A DNA stretch of 37,595 nucleotides. Source: Gammaproteobacteria bacterium. Lineage in GTDB: Bacteria; Pseudomonadota; Gammaproteobacteria; Pseudomonadales; Azotimanducaceae. The notes under the pieces were generated by a model. It was not told the DNA's origin. It searched no databases and worked only from the letters and a program-made list of their open reading frames with translations. Location of the stretch: positions 1 through 37,595 of the forward strand of contig VGVE01000023.1 of assembly GCA_016874135.1 (NCBI GenBank), read 5' to 3'. This document shows, in pieces, positions 1 to 7,557 of the stretch (positions within the stretch are counted from its first letter, which is position 1; each line of letters begins with the position of its first letter). A program made the position numbers and the translations under genes.

Positions 1-2
1 CG

Positions 3-272
3 GGTATCCCGGGTACCTCAGACGTGGAGGGCGAAGCCGAGGGTCGCCCCGTTGGCACGGGCGGCGGTATGGGCTCGCTGCCCGACGGCCCCTCCACCAT
101 CTCGAAAGCACCGGGTGCACCGAAGCGAGGTGCCGGAATACCCAAGGACGTCGACGATGCCCGAGATGATGATGTCATCGCCCGCCAGCTGCGGGAGGCT
201 GCGATGGCGGAAACAGACCCGGCCATTCGAGAAAAACTCTGGGCCGATTACCAGAAATACAAAAAGCGCTGA
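3..272 (+). CDS. C-terminal end of an unidentified protein (5' truncated by window edge)
   Basis: The frame is open from the first bases of the window, so the gene starts outside it. A GTG at 24 exists, but nothing shows it is the start. About 89 residues are visible. The first half is rich in Gly, Pro and acidic residues and looks unstructured. The last ~35 residues (after DDVIARQLREAA) form a predicted charged helix ending in KYKKR. I do not recognise the family. It lies 21 nt upstream of the lipoprotein gene at 294 on the same strand, so it probably belongs to the same operon. That it is a real coding end is fairly likely. Its function cannot be stated. Confidence 0.55.
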   Translation, partial: GIPGTSDVEGEAEGRPVGTGGGMGSLPDGPSTISKAPGAPKRGAGIPKDVDDARDDDVIARQLREAAMAETDPAIREKLWADYQKYKKR

Positions 273-293
273 CAACTTCGGGATACCGACAGC

Positions 294-1637
294 ATGGGGC
301 TTTCCCAACACAAGATTCGACGACCATTCCTGTTCCGGAGATTCCTCCCGTTCTCCCAACAACGCTCTTCCGCTGCAGGACTGATTACGGTAGTGCTCCT
401 GTGCCTTGTGGGCTGCGTGAACAAGGAGGTGCGGACGGTGGATATGACACCGCCGACGCAGAGTCAGCAGGTGTTGCCTGAAGAACTGCTGCTGGACGTG
501 GGTGTCGCCATATTCGATGCCAACGTTCCCGAAGACTACGACGAACAGATCGACAAGCTGATCCAGCCCGAAGTTCGCCGGGCGGAAGCCAACTACATGC
601 CTTACGTTGCCAAGAGCCTGCTGCAGAGCACCGGCAACTGGGGTGCGGTGCGTGTGGTTCCGGTTCGTAGTGATGCCGTCGATGTCACCGTCAACGGCAA
701 AATCCTCGAATCCCACGGCGAACGACTGCGGCTCGAACTCACCGCCACCGATGCCACCGGTCGACGCTGGTTCACGAAGGAGTACACGGCGCTCGCCAGC
801 AAGTACGCCTACAGCGATACGATGCCGGCGGATACGGACGCGTTTCAGGCGGTTTACCGGAACCTCTCGGATGACATGCTGAAGTTCCGCGAGAGCCTCC
901 CACCGGATGAACTCCGCAGAATCCGGTCCACTGCAGAAATGCGCTTCGCGCGTGGTTTTTCCCCGGATGCGTTTGGTGAACACGTCGCTGTTGCTACCAC
1001 CGGCAACTACGTGCTCAACCGGTTACCGGCTGCAAACGATCCGATGCTGGAGCGGGTGCGCAAGATCCGTGAGCGGGAGTATCTCTTCATCGACACCCTC
1101 GATGAGTACTACGCGGAATTCCAGCGGCGCATGTTTCCTTCTTACAATGGCTGGCGCAGCGCCAACTATGCAGAGACAGTGGCTTACCGGGATCTGCGCG
1201 CACAATCGAATGCCCGCATGCTCGGCGGCGCGCTTGCCATCGTCAGTGGTATCGGCGGGATCTACGGCAGTGACAACGGATTCGTTGATGCGTCCGGACT
1301 GGTTGCAATCACCGGTGGTGTCACGCTGATCAAGAGTGCAGTGATGAAGCGCAATGAAGCGGCCATGCACGCCGAGGTCATGCGCGAAGTGGCCAGCGCC
1401 GCCGAGAGCGAACTGATGCCGTACACCATGGATCTGGAAAACCAGGCGGCAACGCTGCAAGGCAGCGTGCAGGACCAGTATCAGCAGCTGCGCACAATTC
1501 TGCGGCGGTTGTACTACGAGGATCTGCAACTGCCGGTACCTCCGGAGCCGGAGCAGCCGGGCGGCACAGAACCCGCTGCAGTGCTTCCGGATGACACCTC
1601 CGCGGATGATCCCGTGACGTCAGCGCACACCCGCTGA
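294..1637 (+). CDS. Large lipoprotein, first complete gene of the vWA/TolQ-like locus
   Basis: A 447-aa protein with a type II signal peptide: an arginine-rich N-region, a hydrophobic stretch at about residues 29-40 and the lipobox LVGC with the lipidated Cys at 41. The mature part has an alpha/beta section (~65-180, including the motif GNWGAVRVVPV) and then a charged helical region (~185-310). A Gly/Ala-rich hydrophobic stretch at ~312-345 could touch or cross a membrane. The rest is a helical segment and a Pro/Glu/Asp-rich tail. The residues after Cys41 (VNKE) carry no Asp at +2, so outer-membrane sorting is plausible. The ATG at 294 is the only reasonable start giving a full signal peptide, although its ribosome-binding site is weak. 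I see no named domain. It begins a co-directional series running to 10970 with short gaps or overlaps. Confidence 0.85.
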   Translation: MGLSQHKIRRPFLFRRFLPFSQQRSSAAGLITVVLLCLVGCVNKEVRTVDMTPPTQSQQVLPEELLLDVGVAIFDANVPEDYDEQIDKLIQPEVRRAEANYMPYVAKSLLQSTGNWGAVRVVPVRSDAVDVTVNGKILESHGERLRLELTATDATGRRWFTKEYTALASKYAYSDTMPADTDAFQAVYRNLSDDMLKFRESLPPDELRRIRSTAEMRFARGFSPDAFGEHVAVATTGNYVLNRLPAANDPMLERVRKIREREYLFIDTLDEYYAEFQRRMFPSYNGWRSANYAETVAYRDLRAQSNARMLGGALAIVSGIGGIYGSDNGFVDASGLVAITGGVTLIKSAVMKRNEAAMHAEVMREVASAAESELMPYTMDLENQAATLQGSVQDQYQQLRTILRRLYYEDLQLPVPPEPEQPGGTEPAAVLPDDTSADDPVTSAHTR

Positions 1638-1672
1638 CCTCCCTCCACCTTGAATCCGCCAGGGAAGCGTGT

Positions 1673-3157
1673 ATGCCCGATCAGTCCACCATCATCCAAC
1701 CGGTCAAACCGCCGCTGTCCCATCTCGGCGACTCGCGCGGTCGCCGTATCGATCTAACTCGTCCCGTCTGGCTGATCGTTATCGCTGTGGTGTCCATCGC
1801 CGCTTTGGCATGGGTGTTCTCTTTCGACGCTCCCGAGGTAAAGCTGGTTGCGCCGAAGCCGGTCACCACGGAACAGCCCACGACTGAAGTCAATCGTCAG
1901 CCGGGCGCGCCTTTTGCCGATCTCGAGCATCAACGCCAGCTTGAATCAGCGCGGGAACGGCTGGGGGAGCTGGTCGAAATCCAGACTGCACTGAAAGAAT
2001 CCATGCAGGTCGGCAAATGGGGTGAGCAGGACTATCAGGCAGCGATGAACCGGGCAACGGAGGCGGATCTCGCCTTCCAGGAAAAACGTTATGAAGAGGC
2101 CTGGGTGGCTTACGGTGATGTCACGGCGCGGTTCAAGGCACTGCTCGAGAAAGGCGAGGCACTGTTTGCCGCGCACGTGGCAACCGGCACGAAAGCCCTC
2201 GACGCGCGGGATGCAGCGGGCGCCGAGCGGGAGTTCAGCGCGGCGCTCATCCTCAAGGCAGACGATGCCGGCGCACAGGCTGGCCTCGCCCGTGCGAAAC
2301 AACTGCCGGCGGTGAGCGAGGCGCTCCGTAAAGCCGCGAATCACGAACTCGCCGGGCGCTGGAACGACGCTCTGGCAGCCTATGACGAAGCGCTCAGGAT
2401 CGATACACAGACCAAGGGTGTTGCCGAACTTCGCGCCCGGGTAGGGAGCGCCACCACCAACGAGCAGATTCGCAAACACCTTTCCGATGGATTCGCAGCT
2501 ATCAATTCCGGTCAGCTCGATCGGGCCCGGTCTGCGTTCAACCGCGTACTTGCACTCGATGCCAATCACCCGGTCGCTGCGGGGGCATTACAACAAGTCA
2601 GCGCACAGGGTGACGTGGATCGCATCCGCGCCGGCGAAGACCGCGGGATGGCCGCCGAAGCGCGCGAGGACTGGACGGGAGCAATCAAGGCCTATGAGGC
2701 AGTTCTTGCCATTGACGGGACCATCGAATTCGCCAAGACCGGCCTCTCCCGCGCCAAGGCACACGCCCGCGCTACGGAGTTGCTCGGCAAGATCCGCGCA
2801 GCGCCGGAAAAACTCTCATCACCCACGCTCTACCAGGAAGCGCAGACCATCGTTGCTGAAGCAAGGGCTCTATCCCCCGGTGGCCCACGACTGACCGAAC
2901 ACATCAATGCCGTTGGGGAGCTTGTCAGAACGTTCTCGGAGCCCGTTAACGTGACCCTGACCTCGGATGGCGCCACAGCAGTGATCCTGTCCACGGTCGG
3001 CCCACTCGGCACGTTCGCCAACAAGACGGTCTCCCTCCGGCCTGGCGAATACACCGTGGTCGGCAGCCAAAAGGGTTGTCGTGACATTCGGGAAACGATT
3101 GTCGTCAAACCGGACATGCAACCGGTCAGCGTGCGTTGTACAGAGCCGGTCAACTGA
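1673..3157 (+). CDS. Single-pass membrane protein with TPR-like repeats and a C-terminal PEGA-like module
   Basis: A 494-aa protein with a short cytoplasmic N-terminus, one transmembrane helix at about 32-50 and a periplasmic remainder. A helical region at ~85-160 is followed by TPR-like helix pairs near 134-154, 176-197, 225-244, 276-299 and 330-348, which show the usual small/large residue spacing (for example DALAAYDEAL). The C-terminal ~60 residues (423-480) are beta-rich and contain LRPGEYTVVGSQKGC. That pattern resembles the PEGA-like module near the N-terminus of the next gene product. TPR repeats suggest a scaffold, here probably binding periplasmic partners of the same locus. The gene starts 35 nt after the lipoprotein gene and ends 2 nt before the next start. 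Membrane topology and repeats are seen; the scaffold role is inferred. Confidence 0.85.
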   Translation: MPDQSTIIQPVKPPLSHLGDSRGRRIDLTRPVWLIVIAVVSIAALAWVFSFDAPEVKLVAPKPVTTEQPTTEVNRQPGAPFADLEHQRQLESARERLGELVEIQTALKESMQVGKWGEQDYQAAMNRATEADLAFQEKRYEEAWVAYGDVTARFKALLEKGEALFAAHVATGTKALDARDAAGAEREFSAALILKADDAGAQAGLARAKQLPAVSEALRKAANHELAGRWNDALAAYDEALRIDTQTKGVAELRARVGSATTNEQIRKHLSDGFAAINSGQLDRARSAFNRVLALDANHPVAAGALQQVSAQGDVDRIRAGEDRGMAAEAREDWTGAIKAYEAVLAIDGTIEFAKTGLSRAKAHARATELLGKIRAAPEKLSSPTLYQEAQTIVAEARALSPGGPRLTEHINAVGELVRTFSEPVNVTLTSDGATAVILSTVGPLGTFANKTVSLRPGEYTVVGSQKGCRDIRETIVVKPDMQPVSVRCTEPVN

Positions 3158-3159
3158 AC

Positions 3160-5199
3160 ATGAATGCTGCGGACGGCAACAACCGTATTGAGGCCAGCAC
3201 CTATCAACCGTGGGTTGCGCCAGCCGAAACCTCCCGACTGAAAACCTGGCACTTCATCGCTGTGGCGGTGGTGGTACCGGTGCTCGCATTCGTGCTGTTT
3301 CTGTTCACGGCGCGCAGCGTCGCCCTGAAATTTTCGGATCCGCCCGTTTCAGTCGACATCGACGGCGGCTTTTCCATCAGTCTTGGTGACGTGTGGTTGC
3401 TTTTGCCGGGCGACTATACGGTGATTGCCGTTGCCGATGGTTGTCTGCCCCTTGAAACACAGATCACCGTTACTGACGCAAGCAATCAGGGACACACACT
3501 GCAGTTCACCCCGCTGCCCGGCGTCATCGATTTAAGCACAGAACCTGAGGGTGCCGATGTAAAGGTAGATGGCAGGGACATCGGCACAACGCCGCTGAAG
3601 GCCGTCGACATCGACGCCGGCAATCGTGAGATCGTTTTCGCCCATCCTCGTTATCAGACGTTTGCCACGGTGTTCCCGGTACAGGGGCGGCGAATCGCCG
3701 AAGTGGTCCAGGCCAAACTGGTGCCCAACTGGGGTGACATCAGCGTCAGCAGCGAACCGCCGGGCGCCGCAGTGCTGGTGGATGGCGAAGAGACTGGGCA
3801 AGTCACCCCCGCAGTGGTCCAGATCATCGCCGGGGAGCGGGAAGTGGCCGCGAGCCTCAAAGGATATCGAACCGCGCGCCAGCGTATCGTCGTTGGCGCA
3901 CAACAGGCTGACACTCTCGAGACTTTTGTGCTGGTACAAGCCGATGCGGGTCTCTCTGTCACCACCTCGCCCGCTGGCGCCGGTATTACGATCAACGGTG
4001 AATACATGGGGCAATCGCCCCTCAAGCTGGAGCTGCGCTCCGGTCGAGCGTACTCAGTGGAAGCCTATCTGCGCGGCCACCGTCGCGCAGCCACCACAGT
4101 GAACCTCGAACGGGACCAAACCCGTGCTGTCAATCTTGGACTCACCCGGGAAACCGGTCAGGTGGTGTTCGCCGCAGAACCCGCATCCGCTCGTCTCTCC
4201 ATCAATGGTCGTGAACAGAGTTCGGCAAACCAGACGCTGGTGCTGTCCACCGAACCACAAAACATTGAAATCACGTTGCCAGGCTATGCCAGTTACACCA
4301 CGCGGGTGATACCCCGCGCCGGGCTCATCCAGACCGTGAAGGTTCAGTTGCTCACCGTCGATGAAGCACGCAAGGCGCGCAACAAGCCGGTCTACACGGC
4401 AAAGTCTGGCCAGGAGATGGTTCTGTTTGCACCAACGTCGGTCCAGCTTGGTGCCTCCCGGCGAGAACCCGGACGGCGCGCCAACGAAAACCTCAGGGAC
4501 ATCAAATTGTCGCAGCTGTTCTATCTCGCCAAGACTGAAACCACGAACGCCCAGTTTGTACAGTTCGCCAGCGGCCACGACTCCGGTGAGTTCGAAAGCC
4601 AGAAGCTCAACAAGAGCGATCAACCGGTGGTGAACGTCGGTTGGACGGATGCCGCCCTCTTCTGCAACTGGCTTTCGGAGCAGGAAAACCTGCCGAAGTT
4701 CTACCGCGAAGAATTCGGCAAGATCACCGGCATCAATCCCGCCGCGCACGGTTATCGGTTACCGACAGAAGCGGAATGGGGATGGGTGGCGCGCCACTTG
4801 GAAGAAGGCAAACCCCAACTGCGCTTCCCGTGGGGTGACAACATGCCGCCTCCTGATCGTCATGGGAACTATGCAGACCGGGCCGCGTCTCACCTGGTAG
4901 GGCGTACGATCCTGCAATACAACGACAATCACGTAGTCACAGCACCGGTGGGCAGCTACAAACCGAATCACAAAGGCATCTACGATCTCGGCGGAAATGT
5001 CGCCGAGTGGGTCAACGACTTCTATTCGGCGGGTGACGGTGTCACGGATCCCTTGGGCCCTGCCAGCGGCGAATTCCACGTCATCAACGGATCGAGTTAC
5101 ATGCACGGTACCATCACCGATCTGCGTCTCGCGTTCAGGGACTACGGTATCGATGCCCGCCGCGATGTGGGCTTTCGCATCGCACGATTTGCCGAGTGA
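3160..5199 (+). CDS. Membrane-anchored PEGA-repeat protein with a C-terminal SUMF1/FGE-like domain lacking the catalytic cysteines
   Basis: A 679-aa protein. I chose the ATG at 3160, 2 nt after the previous stop, over the upstream TTG. One transmembrane helix lies at about 31-52. A PEGA-like module (~54-105) is followed by four PEGA repeats, starting near 121, 191, 263 and 331, each with the signature of a Pro-Gly/Ala-x-V/I core, DG/NG turn and hydrophobic strand. The C-terminal ~260 residues are a formylglycine-generating-enzyme (SUMF1) fold, shown by GYRLPTEAEWGWVAR, FPWGDN, GNVAEWVNDFY and DVGFRIAR. Where FGE enzymes carry the Cys pair there is INGSSYMHGTITDLRLAFRD without cysteine, so oxidation of sulfatase cysteines is unlikely. 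A structural or ligand-binding role is more probable. GldK of the type IX secretion/gliding machine is a known FGE-fold protein serving a motor complex. The gene sits 4 nt before a small secreted-protein gene and close to the channel gene. Confidence 0.9.
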   Translation: MNAADGNNRIEASTYQPWVAPAETSRLKTWHFIAVAVVVPVLAFVLFLFTARSVALKFSDPPVSVDIDGGFSISLGDVWLLLPGDYTVIAVADGCLPLETQITVTDASNQGHTLQFTPLPGVIDLSTEPEGADVKVDGRDIGTTPLKAVDIDAGNREIVFAHPRYQTFATVFPVQGRRIAEVVQAKLVPNWGDISVSSEPPGAAVLVDGEETGQVTPAVVQIIAGEREVAASLKGYRTARQRIVVGAQQADTLETFVLVQADAGLSVTTSPAGAGITINGEYMGQSPLKLELRSGRAYSVEAYLRGHRRAATTVNLERDQTRAVNLGLTRETGQVVFAAEPASARLSINGREQSSANQTLVLSTEPQNIEITLPGYASYTTRVIPRAGLIQTVKVQLLTVDEARKARNKPVYTAKSGQEMVLFAPTSVQLGASRREPGRRANENLRDIKLSQLFYLAKTETTNAQFVQFASGHDSGEFESQKLNKSDQPVVNVGWTDAALFCNWLSEQENLPKFYREEFGKITGINPAAHGYRLPTEAEWGWVARHLEEGKPQLRFPWGDNMPPPDRHGNYADRAASHLVGRTILQYNDNHVVTAPVGSYKPNHKGIYDLGGNVAEWVNDFYSAGDGVTDPLGPASGEFHVINGSSYMHGTITDLRLAFRDYGIDARRDVGFRIARFAE

Positions 5200-5203
5200 C
5201 CAC

Positions 5204-5434
5204 ATGAAACAACTCATCGCTCTCGCCTTCGTGCTGGTTTTCGCCTGCATGGCGGAGCTCCGGGCTGCAGAAGCGGATCGGGCGGATACTGAAGCCACGG
5301 AACCCTCTGGCCCACAAACGAACACCACCAAGGCGACAAGCGATACGAAGCAGGCAGACAAAGGCAGCGAAGAATTTACGCCGAGCGAAGAGATATCCGA
5401 GGACTTCGCTGTGTCGTTCCCGGTCGACATCTGA
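5204..5434 (+). CDS. Small secreted protein (76 aa)
   Basis: A signal peptide occupies about residues 1-22 (MKQLIALAFVLVFACMAELRAA). A Thr/Ser/Glu/Lys-rich, probably disordered linker follows, and the protein ends in a distinct acidic-hydrophobic tail, SEEISEDFAVSFPVDI. The start is 4 nt after the stop of the PEGA/SUMF1 gene and the stop is 12 nt before the channel gene, so the three are almost certainly cotranscribed. If Ala-Ala is the signal peptidase site, the mature peptide is only ~54 residues. The C-terminal tail looks like a short linear binding motif for a periplasmic partner. I know no named family for it. Confidence 0.75.
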   Translation: MKQLIALAFVLVFACMAELRAAEADRADTEATEPSGPQTNTTKATSDTKQADKGSEEFTPSEEISEDFAVSFPVDI

Positions 5435-5446
5435 AAGGACCCGTAC

Positions 5447-6271
5447 ATGCCACCGACGATGAAAAAGACCCAGTTACCCTTCGAGATGATCTACCAGCTC
5501 ATTGCATTGGTGCTCTCGATCATCCTTGTCCACCTCATCTACGTGACGCTGATCCGACCGAACGCTGAAGCGTTGCTCGAACGCGAAGCAGAGATGTCGG
5601 CAAGGGGTGAGACCTACGTGCCGGAACGCTCCATCTACATCGTGCTGCGCGACTATGAGCAGGAATCCTGTTTCGTATTGATGTTCTGGGCGATGGCCAT
5701 CATGGGCCTCAAGGGACGTCAGACGCTTCGTGAACGCATGCTCCTCTCCGAGGATATTCTCAAGGTGAATGAAGGCACCAGCATCCTTCCTGAGGATGCC
5801 CGTCAGTACATACGCCCCTTGCAGGCGTTGTCAGTGGATGAGCAGCAATACCTCGTTCCCCGAGCACTCATGGCGGGTCTATTGCGATTTGGTTCAACCC
5901 GCAACGTGCACGATGTTTCCGAGGCGGTGAAATCCGTGTGCGAAACCGAGGCGGACCGCCTGGAAAGTGAACTGTCCATGGTGCGCTACATCGCCTGGGC
6001 CATCCCCTCCATCGGCTTCATCGGCACGGTGCGCGGCATTGGTGATGCACTCTCCCAGGCGAATGAAGCGGTGCAGGGAGATATCGCCGGCGTCACAGCG
6101 AGCCTGGGTACGGCATTCAATTCCACACTGATCGCGCTGCTCATCAGCATGGTCATCATGTTCCTGATGCATCAGCTGCAGCTCTTGCAGGAACGGCTCG
6201 TCCTCGAGACGCAGGGATATGCGGATCTGCAACTGATAAGACACATGCAGGTACGCGGAGCGAGTGTATGA
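5447..6271 (+). CDS. MotA/TolQ/ExbB-family proton-channel A subunit
   Basis: A 274-aa inner-membrane protein with a good ribosome-binding site (AAAGGA) ahead of the ATG. Hydrophobic segments lie at about 13-35, 72-88, 181-203 and 217-241. The last two carry the family hallmarks: IPSIGFIGTVRGIGDAL, matching the GLLGTVxG motif, and VTASLGTAFNSTLIALLIS, matching the small-residue pore helix. Known A subunits form a pentamer around two B-subunit helices and use proton or sodium flow to drive rotation or periplasmic work. The spacing here (a ~36-aa loop, then a ~92-aa cytoplasmic loop between segments 2 and 3) is closer to four-helix MotA than to three-helix TolQ. No ExbD, TolR or MotB gene is adjacent. 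The likely partners are the two vWA proteins downstream. The C-terminal tail is short, unlike ZorA. Confidence 0.9.
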   Translation: MPPTMKKTQLPFEMIYQLIALVLSIILVHLIYVTLIRPNAEALLEREAEMSARGETYVPERSIYIVLRDYEQESCFVLMFWAMAIMGLKGRQTLRERMLLSEDILKVNEGTSILPEDARQYIRPLQALSVDEQQYLVPRALMAGLLRFGSTRNVHDVSEAVKSVCETEADRLESELSMVRYIAWAIPSIGFIGTVRGIGDALSQANEAVQGDIAGVTASLGTAFNSTLIALLISMVIMFLMHQLQLLQERLVLETQGYADLQLIRHMQVRGASV

Positions 6272-7530
6272 CACCCATCCTCGACCTGGATGACTGGGCA
6301 CTTTCGCTGTGGGCGGATAACACTCTGCTCTACAGCGAGCCGGCCATCGCGCTCGAAAACGATGGCAAACTGATCTTCGGCCGTACCGCGGCCGCCGAAG
6401 CACGCATTCATCCACGGCGGATCAACCACGGTTTTCTGACCCGCCTGTCGGCGGATCCGCTGCCTCAGCCATTCAAATCTGCCCGTAATCATGCCGATCT
6501 GTTCTACCACCAGTTGCGCGCACTGGCAGTAGCGCATCCACTCCTCACCCGCGAACCGGTGCTCATGGTCGTACGCAGTTCCACCAGCGCCGATCAACTG
6601 GGACTGGCACTCGGCGTAGCCAAAGAGTGCGGTATTCGTATCGGTGGCTTCGTGGATCGGAGCATCGCTGCACTCGCGAGTCGTGGCGGCATGGGTGAAC
6701 GACGTTGCCTTGAGTTTGCGAGCGACCACGCCGAGGTGATCACTGCGCGGCTCGGTGTTGACGTCGTGCGAAACAGCGTCAACACACTGCCCGGGCTCGG
6801 TCTGCAGACCATCCAGGATGGTTGGGCCAACGTTATCGCGGATGCGTTCATTCAAGGCTCGCGGTTTGATCCATTGCACGCAGCCACCACCGAACAGCAG
6901 TTGTACGACGCGGTACGCAGCTGGCTGGATACCGGCAAGGTCCCCGCTGCGCTTTCGATCGAACACCTGCAGGAAGTCCGGCGAATCGACATCCATAGCG
7001 AAGCACTCGACCGCAAGCTGCTCGATCGGCTCGATTCCGCACTGTCTGCGTTCGAAGCGGACTCGACGTTGTGCCTCGGCCCCAATGCCACATCGGTTCC
7101 GGGATTGTCGGCCTCGCTCAGAAGTCGGGGCGTCATCCCGATCGAGGTAGGTCGGACCACACTTTTTTCCTATATCGAAAAACACGTCGGCGCGCGCTGC
7201 AATCCAGAAGAAGTCAGACTCTTCACCACCCTGCCTGCGGCAACGCCACCAGCGCTGGCAGATTTTCGACCGTCACCCCCGATTCCGCTCAAACCCCCAA
7301 CGGCGCAAGCGGCGCCAACAACGCTGGTTGCACCTGCCGTAGAGCCATCAACCGCTGGTCCGAATCGGGTGGTTGCCTCACCGGGTCAACCAACCCATGG
7401 CCTGCATGGCACGATTGCCTTTCCCCTCGGCGGCACGGATCTGCCTTGGTCTCTGCTGGGAGACAATCCTCGTACCGGCATCACGCTCGAAATCGGCGGC
7501 CGGCTATTCACACTCATCGAGGTGCGGTGA
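6268..7530 (+). CDS. Degenerate Hsp70/actin-fold protein of the vWA/TolQ-like locus
   Basis: A 420-aa predicted soluble protein whose ATG overlaps the channel-gene stop by 4 nt. I see an Hsp70/actin-like arrangement: an N-terminal strand-turn (ILDLDDWALSLW), the segment EPAIALENDGKLIFGRTA, GFVDRSIAALAS at the position of the Hsp70 EPTAAAL helix, and LGPNATSVPGLSASL resembling the adenosine-binding loop followed by a helix. The Gly/Thr-rich phosphate loops expected in active ATPases (DLGTT- and DLGGGT-like) are not recognisable, so nucleotide hydrolysis is doubtful. A Pro/Ala/Thr-rich linker at ~330-385 joins a short C-terminal beta-rich piece (~390-420). It would be the main cytoplasmic component of the locus. 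The fold assignment is from motif order only and is moderately uncertain; PilM- or exopolyphosphatase-like relatives are alternatives. Confidence 0.7.
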   Translation: MTPILDLDDWALSLWADNTLLYSEPAIALENDGKLIFGRTAAAEARIHPRRINHGFLTRLSADPLPQPFKSARNHADLFYHQLRALAVAHPLLTREPVLMVVRSSTSADQLGLALGVAKECGIRIGGFVDRSIAALASRGGMGERRCLEFASDHAEVITARLGVDVVRNSVNTLPGLGLQTIQDGWANVIADAFIQGSRFDPLHAATTEQQLYDAVRSWLDTGKVPAALSIEHLQEVRRIDIHSEALDRKLLDRLDSALSAFEADSTLCLGPNATSVPGLSASLRSRGVIPIEVGRTTLFSYIEKHVGARCNPEEVRLFTTLPAATPPALADFRPSPPIPLKPPTAQAAPTTLVAPAVEPSTAGPNRVVASPGQPTHGLHGTIAFPLGGTDLPWSLLGDNPRTGITLEIGGRLFTLIEVR

Positions 7531-7556
7531 TGAACATCACCACGGGGATCGGCTGA
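7530..7556 (+). other. 8-codon mini-ORF bridging two genes (possible translational coupler)
   Basis: The stop of the Hsp70-like gene overlaps an ATG (GTGATG) that opens MNITTGIG and ends with TGA at 7554-7556, one base before the ATG of the first vWA gene. Such an arrangement can carry terminating ribosomes to the next start. The gene downstream has only a distant GGGG element. The pattern is seen in the sequence; its use is a guess. Confidence 0.3.
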
Positions 7557-7557
7557 G

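Noticed and set aside
18..983. Long open frame on the minus strand (321 codons)
   Set aside because: It lies antisense to the partial gene and the lipoprotein gene, whose signal peptide and coding pattern are convincing. Long antisense frames are common in GC-rich DNA.
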